Source of the DNA: Solirubrobacteraceae bacterium
GTDB lineage: Bacteria; Actinomycetota; Thermoleophilia; Solirubrobacterales; Solirubrobacteraceae
Assembly: GCA_030725785.1 (NCBI GenBank)
Contig: JANRFB010000011.1
Span: 1-34,093, forward strand
Direction: 5' to 3'
DNA length: 34,093 bases
In this document: positions 24,542 through 33,377 of the stretch, piece after piece
Position numbering within the stretch: the first letter of the stretch is position 1
Layout of the letters: every line of letters starts with the position of its first letter
Program-made: the position numbers and the translations under genes
The notes under the pieces: model-generated
Databases searched by the model: none
Seen by the model: the letters and a program-made list of their open reading frames with translations, nothing else
What the model was told of the DNA's origin: nothing

Positions 24542-27019
24542 TTAGCGGTGGCCGTTGAACTCAATCGCCTGCTGGAACGTTGGCCGGTTGGTCCAGCGCA
24601 TCGTCGTACCTGTCAGCAGACCCGGTGCAAACCTAATCCGCTCAGCCGTTGCGCTGGCATGCCAAGTTGCCGGATCTACTCGGCCTGTCTCAGCCGCAAG
24701 GCCTTCAGCGGTAGCTGAGATAGCAGCCCATAGGGCCTGCGAGCAGCTCTCGGCTGTGCCGTCGCCGCAGAACTTATCGGCCCACGGAGCCTTGACTTTG
24801 TCACCAAGTGCCTGCCTGAGGACCTTGTCGACGTACGAGTACCAGCCGCTTCCAAACGACGAGCCACCCGGGCCTGGGTTGTTCGAGTAGTTCATCTGAT
24901 TGCGCAGAGCGTCGGTCATGTCGCGACCGAGCTTGCCTTCCATCACGGCGCGAGAGATGCCAGGGAAGGCCTTATCTAGCACTGCAGCCCCTGGCGCGGT
25001 GATCTCGCCATTGCCAGTCTTATCGAGGCGATCCGACCCGCTGGCCAGCCAGGCGTCTACTTGAGCAGCAGCTTGACCAGCCAACGCGTTTGGCGCTGGC
25101 GTCTTGTCGAGCATCCGCCTAATCAGCGGCCAGTTCATAGCCGCACGCAGATCGCGCGTCGCGGCGCCGTTCATGACGCCAACAACGTTCTCCAACTTCG
25201 ACTTAGCCGGGAAGCCGGTGAACAGCTCAACCCGCTGCGCCGATCCCCAACCGTAGGTACCGTCGGCCGCGCCCCACATCGGAGCAGGCTTGTTGTTCCA
25301 GTTGAGGATGTATCCGGACGGCGGATCGGCCTGGTGTGGATGCTGATCGCGGGTCAGGAAGCCCTTCCAGTCGTAAGCACCGGTACCAAGCGTTGCGAGG
25401 CTTGGGTCGGTCCCCTTGGCGCGGACAGGAAGCCGGCCGGAGGAGAAGAAAGCAATGTGCTTGCGCTCGCTGTAGTGAATGTTGAACGTCGTCTCAAGCT
25501 CATTTGCGACCTTGAAGAATGACTTAGGCGACTTCACCTTGTTCTCATTCATGTGCTTGAAGAAGAGCGCCGAGACCGGTTCGCGGCCACGTGTTGCGCG
25601 CATCGTTGAGATCGCGTACGGCTTGCCGCCGACCGTGACCGTTCCACCGACCGGCCCGTGAACCGTCTCGTTGAAGACCAATTGACGTGCAGGCTCGGTC
25701 GCGCTTGCACCAAGCAGGCCAGCGTCGAAACGCTTCATCGCTATGCACTTGCCCTTGTAGGTGTAATGAGTCGATGTCCGAGTGGCCGTTCCTCCGCCAG
25801 GCTCACAGAGCTGCTCGAGGAAGACGTCGGTGTTGTCGTTGCTTGCGCTGGTCAGCGACCAGGCGTAATCCTTGCCACGGCCGAGCAGCACGTATGGCAT
25901 CGTCGGAGGCGCGGCGCCAGCAGAATCGAGGCCGCCTCCGTGGATATCAACCTGCATCACGATCTCGGGGTAGTAGTAGCCCAGCTGCGGGCCCATCACG
26001 GCGAGCGAGTTACCGCTTGCCGACTTCTTCGGCCCTGCTAGGAGCGCGTTAGATGCGATCCGGTGGCTAGAGGTGGTTGCTGCGAGCGTCGCAGCTGCCG
26101 ATGCACCAACCGAACCCGGATCAACGAGCGGCGAACCTGGAGTGGCGCCGGTCGGAACTAGGTTGTAAGGGAAGGCCTTCGGAATCGAGGTTGTTGCTTC
26201 AGCCTCGTTCGTCTGGCTCACCTCGCGGTAGATGCGCTTGCCAACTTCTGGGCCAAACTTGGTCTGCAGCTGATTCAGGAAGATCGAGCTGTCGACCCCA
26301 CCGCCACCACCGTTGCCGAAGATCGAGCCGATGAAGGCGTAAGCAGCAATCGCTTCGGTCAACCCAACGCGCGGCATGCGGTCGGCCGCGGCGCGCTCGC
26401 GCAGGTTGAAGGCGTTTACACCGTCAGCCCAGCACTTCAGATCGGCGAGCACTTCCTTGCCTTCTTTGCCGTACTTGGTCATCAGCTTGGCCTGATCGGC
26501 GACAAACTTCTTCGCTGCAGCGCTTGGAGTGAAGGTGCGGCCTGAAGTAACAAGTCCAAAGGCGTTGATGCCTGGGATGTCGAGCGTGGCAGCGAACGCT
26601 GGCCCGAGGCCGAGTCCAAGAAGCAGGCCGCGGTCCTTGGCAGCTACATAGCCCATGCCGAATGTGACGTCGCAGCGAGTCTTGCCCGTGATGTGAGGAA
26701 TTCCATCGGCGGTGCGGACGATCTTGAGACCCTTGCGGCCGGTGCTCTCGGTCTTAACGACCTTGCCGGCAGGGCCGAACTTCTCTGACAGGAACTTGGT
26801 CTTGAGATCGGTGGCCGTGACGTTGCCGCGCAGAGGCGTCAAGGAGTCGTAAAGCTCAGCTTGATCGGTCGAGTTGGGCGTTAGTGGCAGGTTACCGTCG
26901 GCGCCCGGTGCGAGCACTTGGAATGCCTGCCCGGCAAAGTCGGTTCGGGCCGAAGCAGCGGCCGGAAGAATTGCGATCGCACTAACCGCACAACAAGCAC
27001 CAACTAGAAAACGCTTCAT
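24542..27019 (-). CDS. Penicillin-acylase-family Ntn hydrolase (secreted)
   Basis: This 825-residue preproprotein has a signal peptide (about 1-24), an A-chain region with VRTADGIPHITG and FGMGYVAAKDR, a Gly-rich spacer, and the autocleavage site before S323 in IASNA. Ser becomes the N-terminal nucleophile of the B chain. A B chain of usual length follows, with HGPVGG, WNNKPAP and a GSAQR region. Relatives hydrolyse amides of penicillins, acyl-homoserine lactones or aculeacins, and the signal peptide points to extracellular action. The substrate cannot be read from sequence. GGGGGAG six bases before the ATG is a good Shine-Dalgarno. It is apparently monocistronic, with a strong terminator downstream. 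Confidence 0.93.
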   Translation of the reverse strand: MKRFLVGACCAVSAIAILPAAASARTDFAGQAFQVLAPGADGNLPLTPNSTDQAELYDSLTPLRGNVTATDLKTKFLSEKFGPAGKVVKTESTGRKGLKIVRTADGIPHITGKTRCDVTFGMGYVAAKDRGLLLGLGLGPAFAATLDIPGINAFGLVTSGRTFTPSAAAKKFVADQAKLMTKYGKEGKEVLADLKCWADGVNAFNLRERAAADRMPRVGLTEAIAAYAFIGSIFGNGGGGGVDSSIFLNQLQTKFGPEVGKRIYREVSQTNEAEATTSIPKAFPYNLVPTGATPGSPLVDPGSVGASAAATLAATTSSHRIASNALLAGPKKSASGNSLAVMGPQLGYYYPEIVMQVDIHGGGLDSAGAAPPTMPYVLLGRGKDYAWSLTSASNDNTDVFLEQLCEPGGGTATRTSTHYTYKGKCIAMKRFDAGLLGASATEPARQLVFNETVHGPVGGTVTVGGKPYAISTMRATRGREPVSALFFKHMNENKVKSPKSFFKVANELETTFNIHYSERKHIAFFSSGRLPVRAKGTDPSLATLGTGAYDWKGFLTRDQHPHQADPPSGYILNWNNKPAPMWGAADGTYGWGSAQRVELFTGFPAKSKLENVVGVMNGAATRDLRAAMNWPLIRRMLDKTPAPNALAGQAAAQVDAWLASGSDRLDKTGNGEITAPGAAVLDKAFPGISRAVMEGKLGRDMTDALRNQMNYSNNPGPGGSSFGSGWYSYVDKVLRQALGDKVKAPWADKFCGDGTAESCSQALWAAISATAEGLAAETGRVDPATWHASATAERIRFAPGLLTGTTMRWTNRPTFQQAIEFNGHR

Positions 27020-27137
27020 CTAACTCTCCCCCGTAGCTAAAACAGATTGCCGCCCCAACGACGACCGCCGCGACGTTACAGCAAAGTGGGGTCCGTGCGC
27101 GCCAGTTGGCTAACAGCCGCTCCTAGCGACGCGCAGA

Positions 27138-27797
27138 TCAGTCTTCGCTGCGCGACTTCTGCGCCGTGCCGAAGACCTTGTCCCAGTAAGGCGCGCTAAC
27201 GCCATAGCCGCGATCGTGGTCTTGAAAGTGGTGGCGCATGTGAAGCTCGCGCAGCTTGCGGCCGACGGCCGTCGTTGGCCGACGGTGGTGCAGGTAGTAG
27301 TGCGTCATGTCGTAGGTGAGGTAGCCGGTGAAGAAACCGGCGCTGAGCATGCATGCCTGCGGGAAGGGCAGCAGCAGCTGAAATGCGGCGATGAAAATCA
27401 GCCCGAGCGGAATCGAGGCCGATGGCGGCATCACGAGCCGCATCGGGTCGTTGGGATGGTCGTGATGGACGCCGTGGATCATCCAATGGAGCCTCGCGCC
27501 GAGCGGGTGGTCGGGCTCGAAGTGGAAGACGACGCGGTGGAGCCAGTACTCGGTCAGCGTCCAAATCGCGTAGCCTCCTGCCGCCCAGAGGAGCCCCTGC
27601 CAGAAGACGATCTCGCGCAGGCCGAGAATTGCGAAGGCGACGATCACGGGGATGAAGACAACCGGCACGACGGCAACGTGAACTCGCGTGAAGCGATCGA
27701 GCCACGGAGTACCGAACATCGGTGGAGAAGCCTTCAGCAGCTCCTGCCGAGGCAACTCGGATGAATCATTCTGAAGCACCGTTTGAGCGTCGGTCAT
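27138..27797 (-). CDS. Fatty acid hydroxylase / sterol desaturase superfamily membrane enzyme
   Basis: This 219-residue di-iron membrane enzyme has the His clusters in order: HRVVFH (87-92), HWMIHGVHH (104-112), HYYLHH (166-171) and HMRHHFQDH (186-194). Hydrophobic helices span about 42-60, 66-84 and 128-160. The spacing resembles fatty-acid 2-hydroxylase (FA2H) more than carotenoid hydroxylases. It probably hydroxylates a lipid acyl chain at the membrane, needing an electron donor that is not encoded nearby (no cytochrome b5 domain). It precedes the penicillin acylase gene by 118 bp and follows the ROK gene by 64 bp on the same strand. Confidence 0.9.
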   Translation of the reverse strand: MTDAQTVLQNDSSELPRQELLKASPPMFGTPWLDRFTRVHVAVVPVVFIPVIVAFAILGLREIVFWQGLLWAAGGYAIWTLTEYWLHRVVFHFEPDHPLGARLHWMIHGVHHDHPNDPMRLVMPPSASIPLGLIFIAAFQLLLPFPQACMLSAGFFTGYLTYDMTHYYLHHRRPTTAVGRKLRELHMRHHFQDHDRGYGVSAPYWDKVFGTAQKSRSED

Positions 27798-27861
27798 CGT
27801 CTATTTCTTAGCACAGTCGGCGGCGCTCATAAAGGCTCGCAAGCGCTGTTCTAGCCGGTGT

Positions 27862-28932
27862 TTAGTTCGATCCAGCGAGCGCCAGCAGGGCCGCGCCGAG
27901 AGCGCCGCCGTCATCGCCGAGCTCTGTCGCCAGCAGCGCCGGGGGGGCCTCCTTGCGAAATAGGTGCTTGGCGGTCTCACTCTCGAACTGAGCCTGGCGG
28001 TCGCTGAAGAAGCGCTCGCCCATACCGCCACCGATCACAACCGCAGGAACGTCGAGCAGGTTGACGGTGGATCCAATTCCAGCGGCGATCGCTGCGATCG
28101 CGCGATCGACTGCCTTGGCGGCGAGCTTGTCGTCGTTGCGAATTCCCTTCGCCCAGATGCCGCTCGTGAACGACTCGCGCTCACGGTGCTTCATGATCTT
28201 GACGAGGTCGGTCTTCTTGCCCTTCTTGCGCTGCTTGCGAACCCAGGCCTCCATGTCGCGGCGTCCGGCGTAAGCCTCGACGCAGCCGCGGTTGCCGCAG
28301 CCACACTTCGCGCCGCCAAGTTCGATCACCATGTGACCAAATTCACCTGCGTAGCCGCGCCCGTCCCACTGGCGGCGGTCGATAATCAGGCCACCACCGA
28401 CACCGGTTCCCCACCAAACACCAAGCAGCGAGTCATATGGCCGACCGGCGCCGAGCTTGTACTCCGCGTTGACGGCAACGCTGACGTCGTTGCCAAGGCG
28501 CACCGGCAGATTGCCAAAGCGCTGAGAGAGCACGCCACCGAGCGGGAACGGTTCGATCCAATCGGGCAGGTTGCTGGCGTTGGCAACGGTGCCGGCGGCC
28601 TGGTCGACCGAGCCCGGCGAACCTACGCCAATCCCCTTCAGGTGCTTTGCATCGGCGCCGGCCTGGCCGAGCGCGTCGTCGATGTTGTCGGCGATCTGGT
28701 CAGCGACGGCCTGCGGGCCCCCTTCGTGCGGGGTCGCAGCGCGCGAGCGAGCGAGAATCTTGTTGTTGCCGTCAACGACGACGACGAGGATCTTTGTGCC
28801 GCCGAGGTCAACGCCGGCGCGCAGTTCGCCAAGTGCGCCGACAGCGGCTGGTGTTGTCGTCGCAGCAGGAGCTGAGACGCCGGCAGCAGTGGCAGTTGGT
28901 GCAGTGTCGCGGGAACGTCGACGCAGTGGCAT
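27862..28932 (-). CDS. ROK-family sugar kinase (glucokinase-like)
   Basis: This 356-residue protein has an N-terminal Ala/Thr-rich extension (1-36) not usual for the family, then the phosphate-binding DLGGTK (42-47), the catalytic Asp in LGNDV (D149), GTGVGGG (176-181) and the ROK zinc motif with H200, C210, C212 and C217 (GHMVIELGGAKCGCGNRGC). It probably phosphorylates glucose or a related hexose. No DNA-binding helix-turn-helix is present, so it is a kinase rather than a ROK repressor. The start is three bases after the SDR stop, with AAAGG seven bases upstream, so the two genes are translationally linked. Confidence 0.92.
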   Translation of the reverse strand: MPLRRRSRDTAPTATAAGVSAPAATTTPAAVGALGELRAGVDLGGTKILVVVVDGNNKILARSRAATPHEGGPQAVADQIADNIDDALGQAGADAKHLKGIGVGSPGSVDQAAGTVANASNLPDWIEPFPLGGVLSQRFGNLPVRLGNDVSVAVNAEYKLGAGRPYDSLLGVWWGTGVGGGLIIDRRQWDGRGYAGEFGHMVIELGGAKCGCGNRGCVEAYAGRRDMEAWVRKQRKKGKKTDLVKIMKHRERESFTSGIWAKGIRNDDKLAAKAVDRAIAAIAAGIGSTVNLLDVPAVVIGGGMGERFFSDRQAQFESETAKHLFRKEAPPALLATELGDDGGALGAALLALAGSN

Positions 28933-28935
28933 TCG

Positions 28936-29616
28936 TTAGGCCTTTCCGTAAACAGGGATATGGGCACCGCTTGTTGCGGCAAAATCTGAACCGCAGAGGT
29001 CAAAGATTGTGGCACCTATCTGTGCCGCTGTCACCCAATCGGCTGGGTCGGCATCAGGCATTGCAGCGCGGTTTCCTGGCGTGTCAATCGTTGAGGGAAG
29101 TACAGCGTTAGTGCGAATGCCGTCATCGTGGTACTCAACGTGGAGCGCATCGACAAGCCCGAGCACCGCACGCTTGGCCGTTGCGTAGGCAGCTCCACCC
29201 GAGAACGGCTCGAGTGCCGTGCGTGAAGAGACGCAGACGATCGCCCCCTCACCTGCCGCCAGCATCGCTGGGATCCCTGCAGCCGAAACGAGCCATGCCG
29301 GGGTCAGGTTGATCCGCAGCTGAGCCTCAAGCTCAGAGACGTTCGTTTCGTGTAAGCGGCCGCCGGCCGCGAAGCCACCAACGAGATTCACAACGGCGCG
29401 CAGGTCAGGGCCGGCCTCAGCGGTCAATCCGGCAACGGCATTCTCGTCGAAGAGGTCGGCCTGAACCAAAACCAGATCATCGCTTCGCTCTACGCGCTCA
29501 AGTTCAGCCTCGTCGACCCAAGGAACGATTACTCGCCAGCCGCCAGCGATAAAGCGGGCTACAACGGCGGCGCCAAGGCCACCAGTTCCGCCCGTAATGA
29601 TTGCTGTCTGTTGCAT
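28936..29616 (-). CDS. SDR-family oxidoreductase
   Basis: This 226-residue classical SDR has TGGTGGLG (8-15), an Asp-rich second strand, NLVGG (77-81) in place of the usual NNAG, SS at 130-131, and Y144/K148 in YATAK. NAD(P)-dependent alcohol/ketone chemistry is expected; the substrate is unknown. It is the first gene of an SDR-ROK pair. GGGAGAGG lies about ten bases before the ATG, and a TANNNT hexamer (TAGGGT, complement of 29649-29654) lies about 32 bases upstream, so this transcript probably has a leader. It is divergent from the YhaM-like gene with 37 bp between starts. Confidence 0.9.
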   Translation of the reverse strand: MQQTAIITGGTGGLGAAVVARFIAGGWRVIVPWVDEAELERVERSDDLVLVQADLFDENAVAGLTAEAGPDLRAVVNLVGGFAAGGRLHETNVSELEAQLRINLTPAWLVSAAGIPAMLAAGEGAIVCVSSRTALEPFSGGAAYATAKRAVLGLVDALHVEYHDDGIRTNAVLPSTIDTPGNRAAMPDADPADWVTAAQIGATIFDLCGSDFAATSGAHIPVYGKA

Positions 29617-29653
29617 CTGTCAGTTACCTCTCCCTCGGTACGACCACAACCCT

Positions 29654-30679
29654 ATGCGAATTGCCCCTCTCCCGTCCGAAACCGTCCCTACCGTTGCCGA
29701 CGTGCTGCTTAGTGAATTCAGCGACGGCGATGATCTAGATCAAGTGCTGCTCGTGCGCAGCGCAGAGCTGCGCGACAAGAAAGCAGGCGGCTCGTTCTTA
29801 CGGCTCTCACTCGGCGACCGCAGCGGCTCGCTCACGGGGATGGTTTGGGACAATTACGACGAGGCGCTCGAACTTTGCAAGCCGGGATCCCCCGTTCGTG
29901 TTCGAGCCCGCTTTGAAGTCAACCCCAAGTACGGCCCGCAGCTGAAGCTCTACGACCTGCTCGAGCCCGAAGCAGGAAGCTTTGACGAAGCCGACCTCGT
30001 CGACGGCCCGCCGCGTGACGCCGTAACGATGGAGGCCGACCTGCGCCAACTGGTGGCCACAGTTCAAGATCGAAACCTTCAACAGCTGCTGGAGCGAGTC
30101 ATCGGCCCCGACGCCCCTACCTGGGAGCGCTACCGCGACGCCCCGGCGGCGAAGTACTTCCATCAGGCATACGCTCACGGCCTACTTGAACACTCGCTAA
30201 CGGTCGCGCAAGCGGTCAGCGCCAGCAGCGCGATCTTCCCCGGCGTGAACCGCGACATCGCCGTCACCGGGGCGCTGCTCCATGACGTCGGCAAGCTACA
30301 GGCCTACGGTGAGGTCGATGGCATCATTGATCTGACCGATGCTGGCAGGCTGCAGGGCGAGATCCCGCTCGGCTACGCGCTTGTCCGTGACCAGATCGAA
30401 CAGATTCCCGACTTCCCGCCCGAGCTGGCGGCTGCGATCACGCACATCATCCTTAGCCACCACGGCTCACTTGAGCACGGCAGCCCTGTCGTTCCAGCGA
30501 CGCGCGAAGCGACACTTGTCCACATGATGGACAACCTTGGGGGCCGGCTCGGAAGCTTCGACCGGATTGAAAAAGAGCTGGCCCCGGGGGCGCAGTGGTC
30601 AAGCTTCGACCGCGCGATCGGCGGCGGTGCCTACTTCGGACCACGCAGCTCAGACGAGCCTCGTCGCGCCGCCGCCTGA
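29654..30679 (+). CDS. OB-fold/HD-domain 3'-5' exoribonuclease, YhaM-like
   Basis: This 341-residue protein has an N-terminal OB fold (about 28-103, single-strand binding) and a C-terminal HD phosphohydrolase domain with H180, the LLHDVGK pair H210/D211, SHHG (H269, H270) and D293. The arrangement matches YhaM/CBF1-type 3'-5' exoribonucleases of Gram-positive bacteria. It should trim RNA (or single-stranded DNA) 3' ends in the cytosol. The start is ATG 29654 (MRIAPLPSETV); the in-frame ATT-like region upstream from 29597 adds unrelated residues. It is divergent from the SDR gene. Confidence 0.88.
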   Translation: MRIAPLPSETVPTVADVLLSEFSDGDDLDQVLLVRSAELRDKKAGGSFLRLSLGDRSGSLTGMVWDNYDEALELCKPGSPVRVRARFEVNPKYGPQLKLYDLLEPEAGSFDEADLVDGPPRDAVTMEADLRQLVATVQDRNLQQLLERVIGPDAPTWERYRDAPAAKYFHQAYAHGLLEHSLTVAQAVSASSAIFPGVNRDIAVTGALLHDVGKLQAYGEVDGIIDLTDAGRLQGEIPLGYALVRDQIEQIPDFPPELAAAITHIILSHHGSLEHGSPVVPATREATLVHMMDNLGGRLGSFDRIEKELAPGAQWSSFDRAIGGGAYFGPRSSDEPRRAAA

Positions 30680-30759
30680 TCCCTCAGGGCTCGGCTTACT
30701 AGCGAAAATGGGCGCAAACTGCGGCGAAACTTCGATTCCAGCTGACGACTGGTGCGACC

Positions 30760-30775
30760 GGTCAATAGGGTGACC
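30760..30775. promoter_or_regulatory. Inverted repeat with -10-like TAGGGT before the WYL regulator
   Basis: GGTCA (30760-30764) and TGACC (30771-30775) are perfect inverted copies with a 6-bp spacer. The spacer includes most of TAGGGT (30766-30771), which is nine bases before the ATG. An operator over its own -10, perhaps autoregulatory, is suggested. Confidence 0.45.
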
Positions 30776-30780
30776 CGCTG

Positions 30781-32847
30781 ATGGCAAAAGACACAGAAAA
30801 GCTGATCCGCCAGCTTTCGTTGATCTCGTACCTGATGGCCGAGCGCCGCCCGGTCACAGCGCTTGAGATCCGCCGCGACGTTGAGGGCTACAGCGGAATG
30901 AACGAAGACGCATTCGCGCGGCGCTTCTACGCCGACCGCGCCGAGCTCGACTCGCTTGGCATTCAGCTGACCGTTGACCGCCCCGCCGACGGAGCCGCCG
31001 AGCAGGAGAACTACTCGCTGCGGCCCGAGAACTTCCACCTTCCCGCAATTGAGTTCACCGACGATGAACTTGCGGCGCTGCAGTTTGCCCTTAGCCTGCT
31101 CGACGGCGAGTTCGCTTACGCCGAGCCGCTGCGCCTCGCCCTGCAGCAGATCACTTGGGGGCGCCCAAGCCCGCTGGAGGCGCCCGATCAGCGTTCGCTG
31201 GCGCTCGGCATCACGGCATCTGCCGGTGGTCACGAGCTCTCCGGGCGGCTGGCGAAGATCGAGACGGCAATTTTCCGCCATAAAACGATCACCTTCGAGT
31301 ACTTCACGATTGCCCGCGACGAAGTCGGCTCGCGCAAGGTAGACCCTTACCACCTGCTCTTCCGTGGCAGCCAGTTCTACTTGCTCGGCTACTGCCACGA
31401 CCGCGAAGCGATCCGCGTCTTCCGCCTAACGCGGATCCAAGGCAAGGTCGCCTACGCAACGAAAGCCGAGCACGACTTCAAACGGCCAGACGACTTTGAC
31501 CCGCGCGCTTACGCCAAGCGCGCCGACTGGCAGTTCGGCGAGGAACAGGGCGTCGCAGAGATTCTTGTATCTGAGCGGCTCGCCTGGCAGGTTGAGCGGC
31601 ACTTCGGCCGCTTCGGGGAGATCCGCAAAGCCGACAGCGAAAACGAGATGCTCTTCACAACCCCTTACGCCTCATCGCGAATGGTCATCTCATTCGTTCT
31701 AGGCCTCGGCGAGCATGCCCGCGTCGCCGGGCCACCAGCGCTCGTTGCCGAAACTGAAGAGCGGATCGCCTTGATTCAGGAACGCCACGACGGCGAGCTG
31801 GAGATGGCCGACGTTCTCCCAAGCACGACCGCCGACGGTGAGGAAGGCGCGGAAGTCGAAGAGATCGACACCCGCCCCGACGTCGCGATCCGCCCCGAGC
31901 GCTTCGCGCGCCTTGTAACACTCGCTTCGATCCTGATCAGCTCCGGCCGCGCCGGCGCAACGCTGCAAGCAACCGACGTCTGCGAACAGGTTCAAATTAC
32001 GCGCGACGAGCTCGCCGAGGACATTGCTGTGCTGAACGTCGTCAACTTCGGCGGTGGCTCCTACGTCCTTTACGCCGAGCTGGCCGACGACGGCACGATC
32101 GAAGTTGACCCCGAGCCTTACGCCGACAACTTCGACCGCCCAGCGCGACTGCTGCCGGTAGAAGCAAAGGCGCTGATCGCCGCGATCGACCTGATCGGCG
32201 ACCACATGCCGGAAGGAACGCTGACTAGCGCGCGCGAGAAGATCGTCGCCGCGCTCGGCGCCGACCCGCTCGAGCAAGGCCTGCAGGTTGCCGACGGCGG
32301 CGCCGACGATTCGCAGGTTGCGCGCGTCGTTTCAAAAGCAATCTCGGCAGGCAAGATGCTCAAGCTCGACTACTACAAGCCGAACGAGGACGAGTTCACC
32401 GAGCGCGTCGTTGAGCCCTACGCACTCGTCAACGGGCGCGAGGGCTGGTACGTCGCCTCGTTCGACCCGGAGCGCGACGACGTACGCCACTTCCGCCTCG
32501 ACCGCGTGCGCCACGCCTCGGTCAGCCGCAAGCAGTTCAAGCGCCGGCCGGAAGTAAACCCCTCGGCCGACGTTGAGGGCTGGCCAAAGACCGGAGAGCT
32601 GCCGGCCTCGAACACGGCGCTGATCTGGATCTCCCCCGAGCGCGCACGTTGGGCTCGCGAGGAGAGCACCGTCGTCGAAGAGCTCGCCGACGGCGCAGTG
32701 CTAATTGAGACGACTTACGCTGGCCGAGACTGGCTTGTCCGCGAAGTCCTGAAAGAGGCCGGCGACGCGGCCGTGATCAAGCCGGTTGCAGCGCGCAAAG
32801 CAGTGCTCAGCGCCGTTCGCAAGCTGCGCACCGCCGCGCGGGCCTAA
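30781..32847 (+). CDS. Fused PafB-PafC-like double WYL-domain transcriptional regulator
   Basis: This 688-residue protein is two tandem regulators. Half one has a winged-helix domain (about 5-65) and a WYL domain (about 160-225) with FYL at 199-201 in place of WYL and RVFRLTRI downstream. An acidic linker (about 345-365) follows. Half two has a second winged helix (about 372-440) and a WYL domain (about 512-585) with WYV at 556-558 and RHFRLDRV. In mycobacteria separate PafB and PafC form a heterodimer that activates LexA-independent DNA-damage genes; natural fusions are known. So a damage-response activator is likely. Its ligand may be a single-stranded nucleic acid. No proteasome accessory gene is adjacent. 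Confidence 0.9.
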   Translation: MAKDTEKLIRQLSLISYLMAERRPVTALEIRRDVEGYSGMNEDAFARRFYADRAELDSLGIQLTVDRPADGAAEQENYSLRPENFHLPAIEFTDDELAALQFALSLLDGEFAYAEPLRLALQQITWGRPSPLEAPDQRSLALGITASAGGHELSGRLAKIETAIFRHKTITFEYFTIARDEVGSRKVDPYHLLFRGSQFYLLGYCHDREAIRVFRLTRIQGKVAYATKAEHDFKRPDDFDPRAYAKRADWQFGEEQGVAEILVSERLAWQVERHFGRFGEIRKADSENEMLFTTPYASSRMVISFVLGLGEHARVAGPPALVAETEERIALIQERHDGELEMADVLPSTTADGEEGAEVEEIDTRPDVAIRPERFARLVTLASILISSGRAGATLQATDVCEQVQITRDELAEDIAVLNVVNFGGGSYVLYAELADDGTIEVDPEPYADNFDRPARLLPVEAKALIAAIDLIGDHMPEGTLTSAREKIVAALGADPLEQGLQVADGGADDSQVARVVSKAISAGKMLKLDYYKPNEDEFTERVVEPYALVNGREGWYVASFDPERDDVRHFRLDRVRHASVSRKQFKRRPEVNPSADVEGWPKTGELPASNTALIWISPERARWAREESTVVEELADGAVLIETTYAGRDWLVREVLKEAGDAAVIKPVAARKAVLSAVRKLRTAARA

Positions 32848-32850
32848 GCT
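32845..32850 (+). promoter_or_regulatory. -10-like TAAGCT of the PPOX-family gene
   Basis: TAAGCT overlaps the stop codon of the WYL regulator and lies nine bases before the ATG at 32860. It may allow separate leaderless transcription, although read-through from upstream is also likely. Confidence 0.35.
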
Positions 32851-32859
32851 TTCTCGACG

Positions 32860-33351
32860 ATGGCAAGCCGCCGCGACCAAATCCGGATGAGCGACGAGGA
32901 GGTCGTCGAGTTTCTGGATCAGGAGAAGACGATGATCTGCGCAACCAACGGCGTGGGTGGATGGCCGCACCTGATGCCGCTCTGGTTCGTCGTCCGCAAC
33001 ACTGGGCCGGAAGGCGCGGCCGAGCTATGGGCCTGGACCTTCGCCAAGTCGCAGAAGACCAAGAACCTTGAGCGCGACGCGCGTGCCTCAATCCAGATTG
33101 AGGCCGGTGAGGAATACCAAGTGCTGCGCGGCGTGATGTTTGAGACTGAGGTGGTAATCCACCGCGAAGTTGACGACGTGCTGGCGTTAGGGATGGAGAT
33201 CTTCGCGCGCTACACGCCGGGGCTCGAAGAGGGTCTTAGCGACGAAGTAAAAGAGATGATTCGCGGGCAGGCGGCAAAGCGTGTTGCCTTCCAGTTTGTT
33301 GAGCAGCGGCGGGTTAGCTGGGACCACCGCAAGCTCGGCGGCGTCTATTAA
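32860..33351 (+). CDS. Pyridoxamine 5'-phosphate oxidase-family (FMN/F420 split-barrel) protein
   Basis: This 163-residue split-barrel protein has the N-terminal MSDEEVVEFLDQEKTMICATNG segment, a WPHLMPLWFV strand, the family SQKTKNLERDARASI helix-strand (cofactor phosphate region) and the C-terminal VSWDHRKLGGVY typical of the PPOX-like class that binds FMN or F420. It is too short and lacks features of true PdxH. It is probably an oxidoreductase of unknown substrate, cytosolic. It starts 12 bp after the WYL regulator and may be co-transcribed with it. Confidence 0.85.
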   Translation: MASRRDQIRMSDEEVVEFLDQEKTMICATNGVGGWPHLMPLWFVVRNTGPEGAAELWAWTFAKSQKTKNLERDARASIQIEAGEEYQVLRGVMFETEVVIHREVDDVLALGMEIFARYTPGLEEGLSDEVKEMIRGQAAKRVAFQFVEQRRVSWDHRKLGGVY

Positions 33352-33364
33352 ACGCCCGCGCGAG

Positions 33365-33370
33365 TAGCCT
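33365..33370 (+). promoter_or_regulatory. -10-like TAGCCT of the rmlA-like gene
   Basis: TAGCCT lies seven bases before the ATG at 33378 and fits a leaderless mRNA. It is in the 26-bp gap after the PPOX-family gene. Confidence 0.5.
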
Positions 33371-33377
33371 GCGGCTA

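Noticed and set aside
27964..28875. 303-codon plus-strand open frame over the ROK kinase gene
   Set aside because: Antisense to a kinase with intact motifs; composition is that of a shadow frame.
30631..31398. 255-codon minus-strand open frame over the WYL regulator
   Set aside because: Antisense to a conserved domain protein with no supporting signals.
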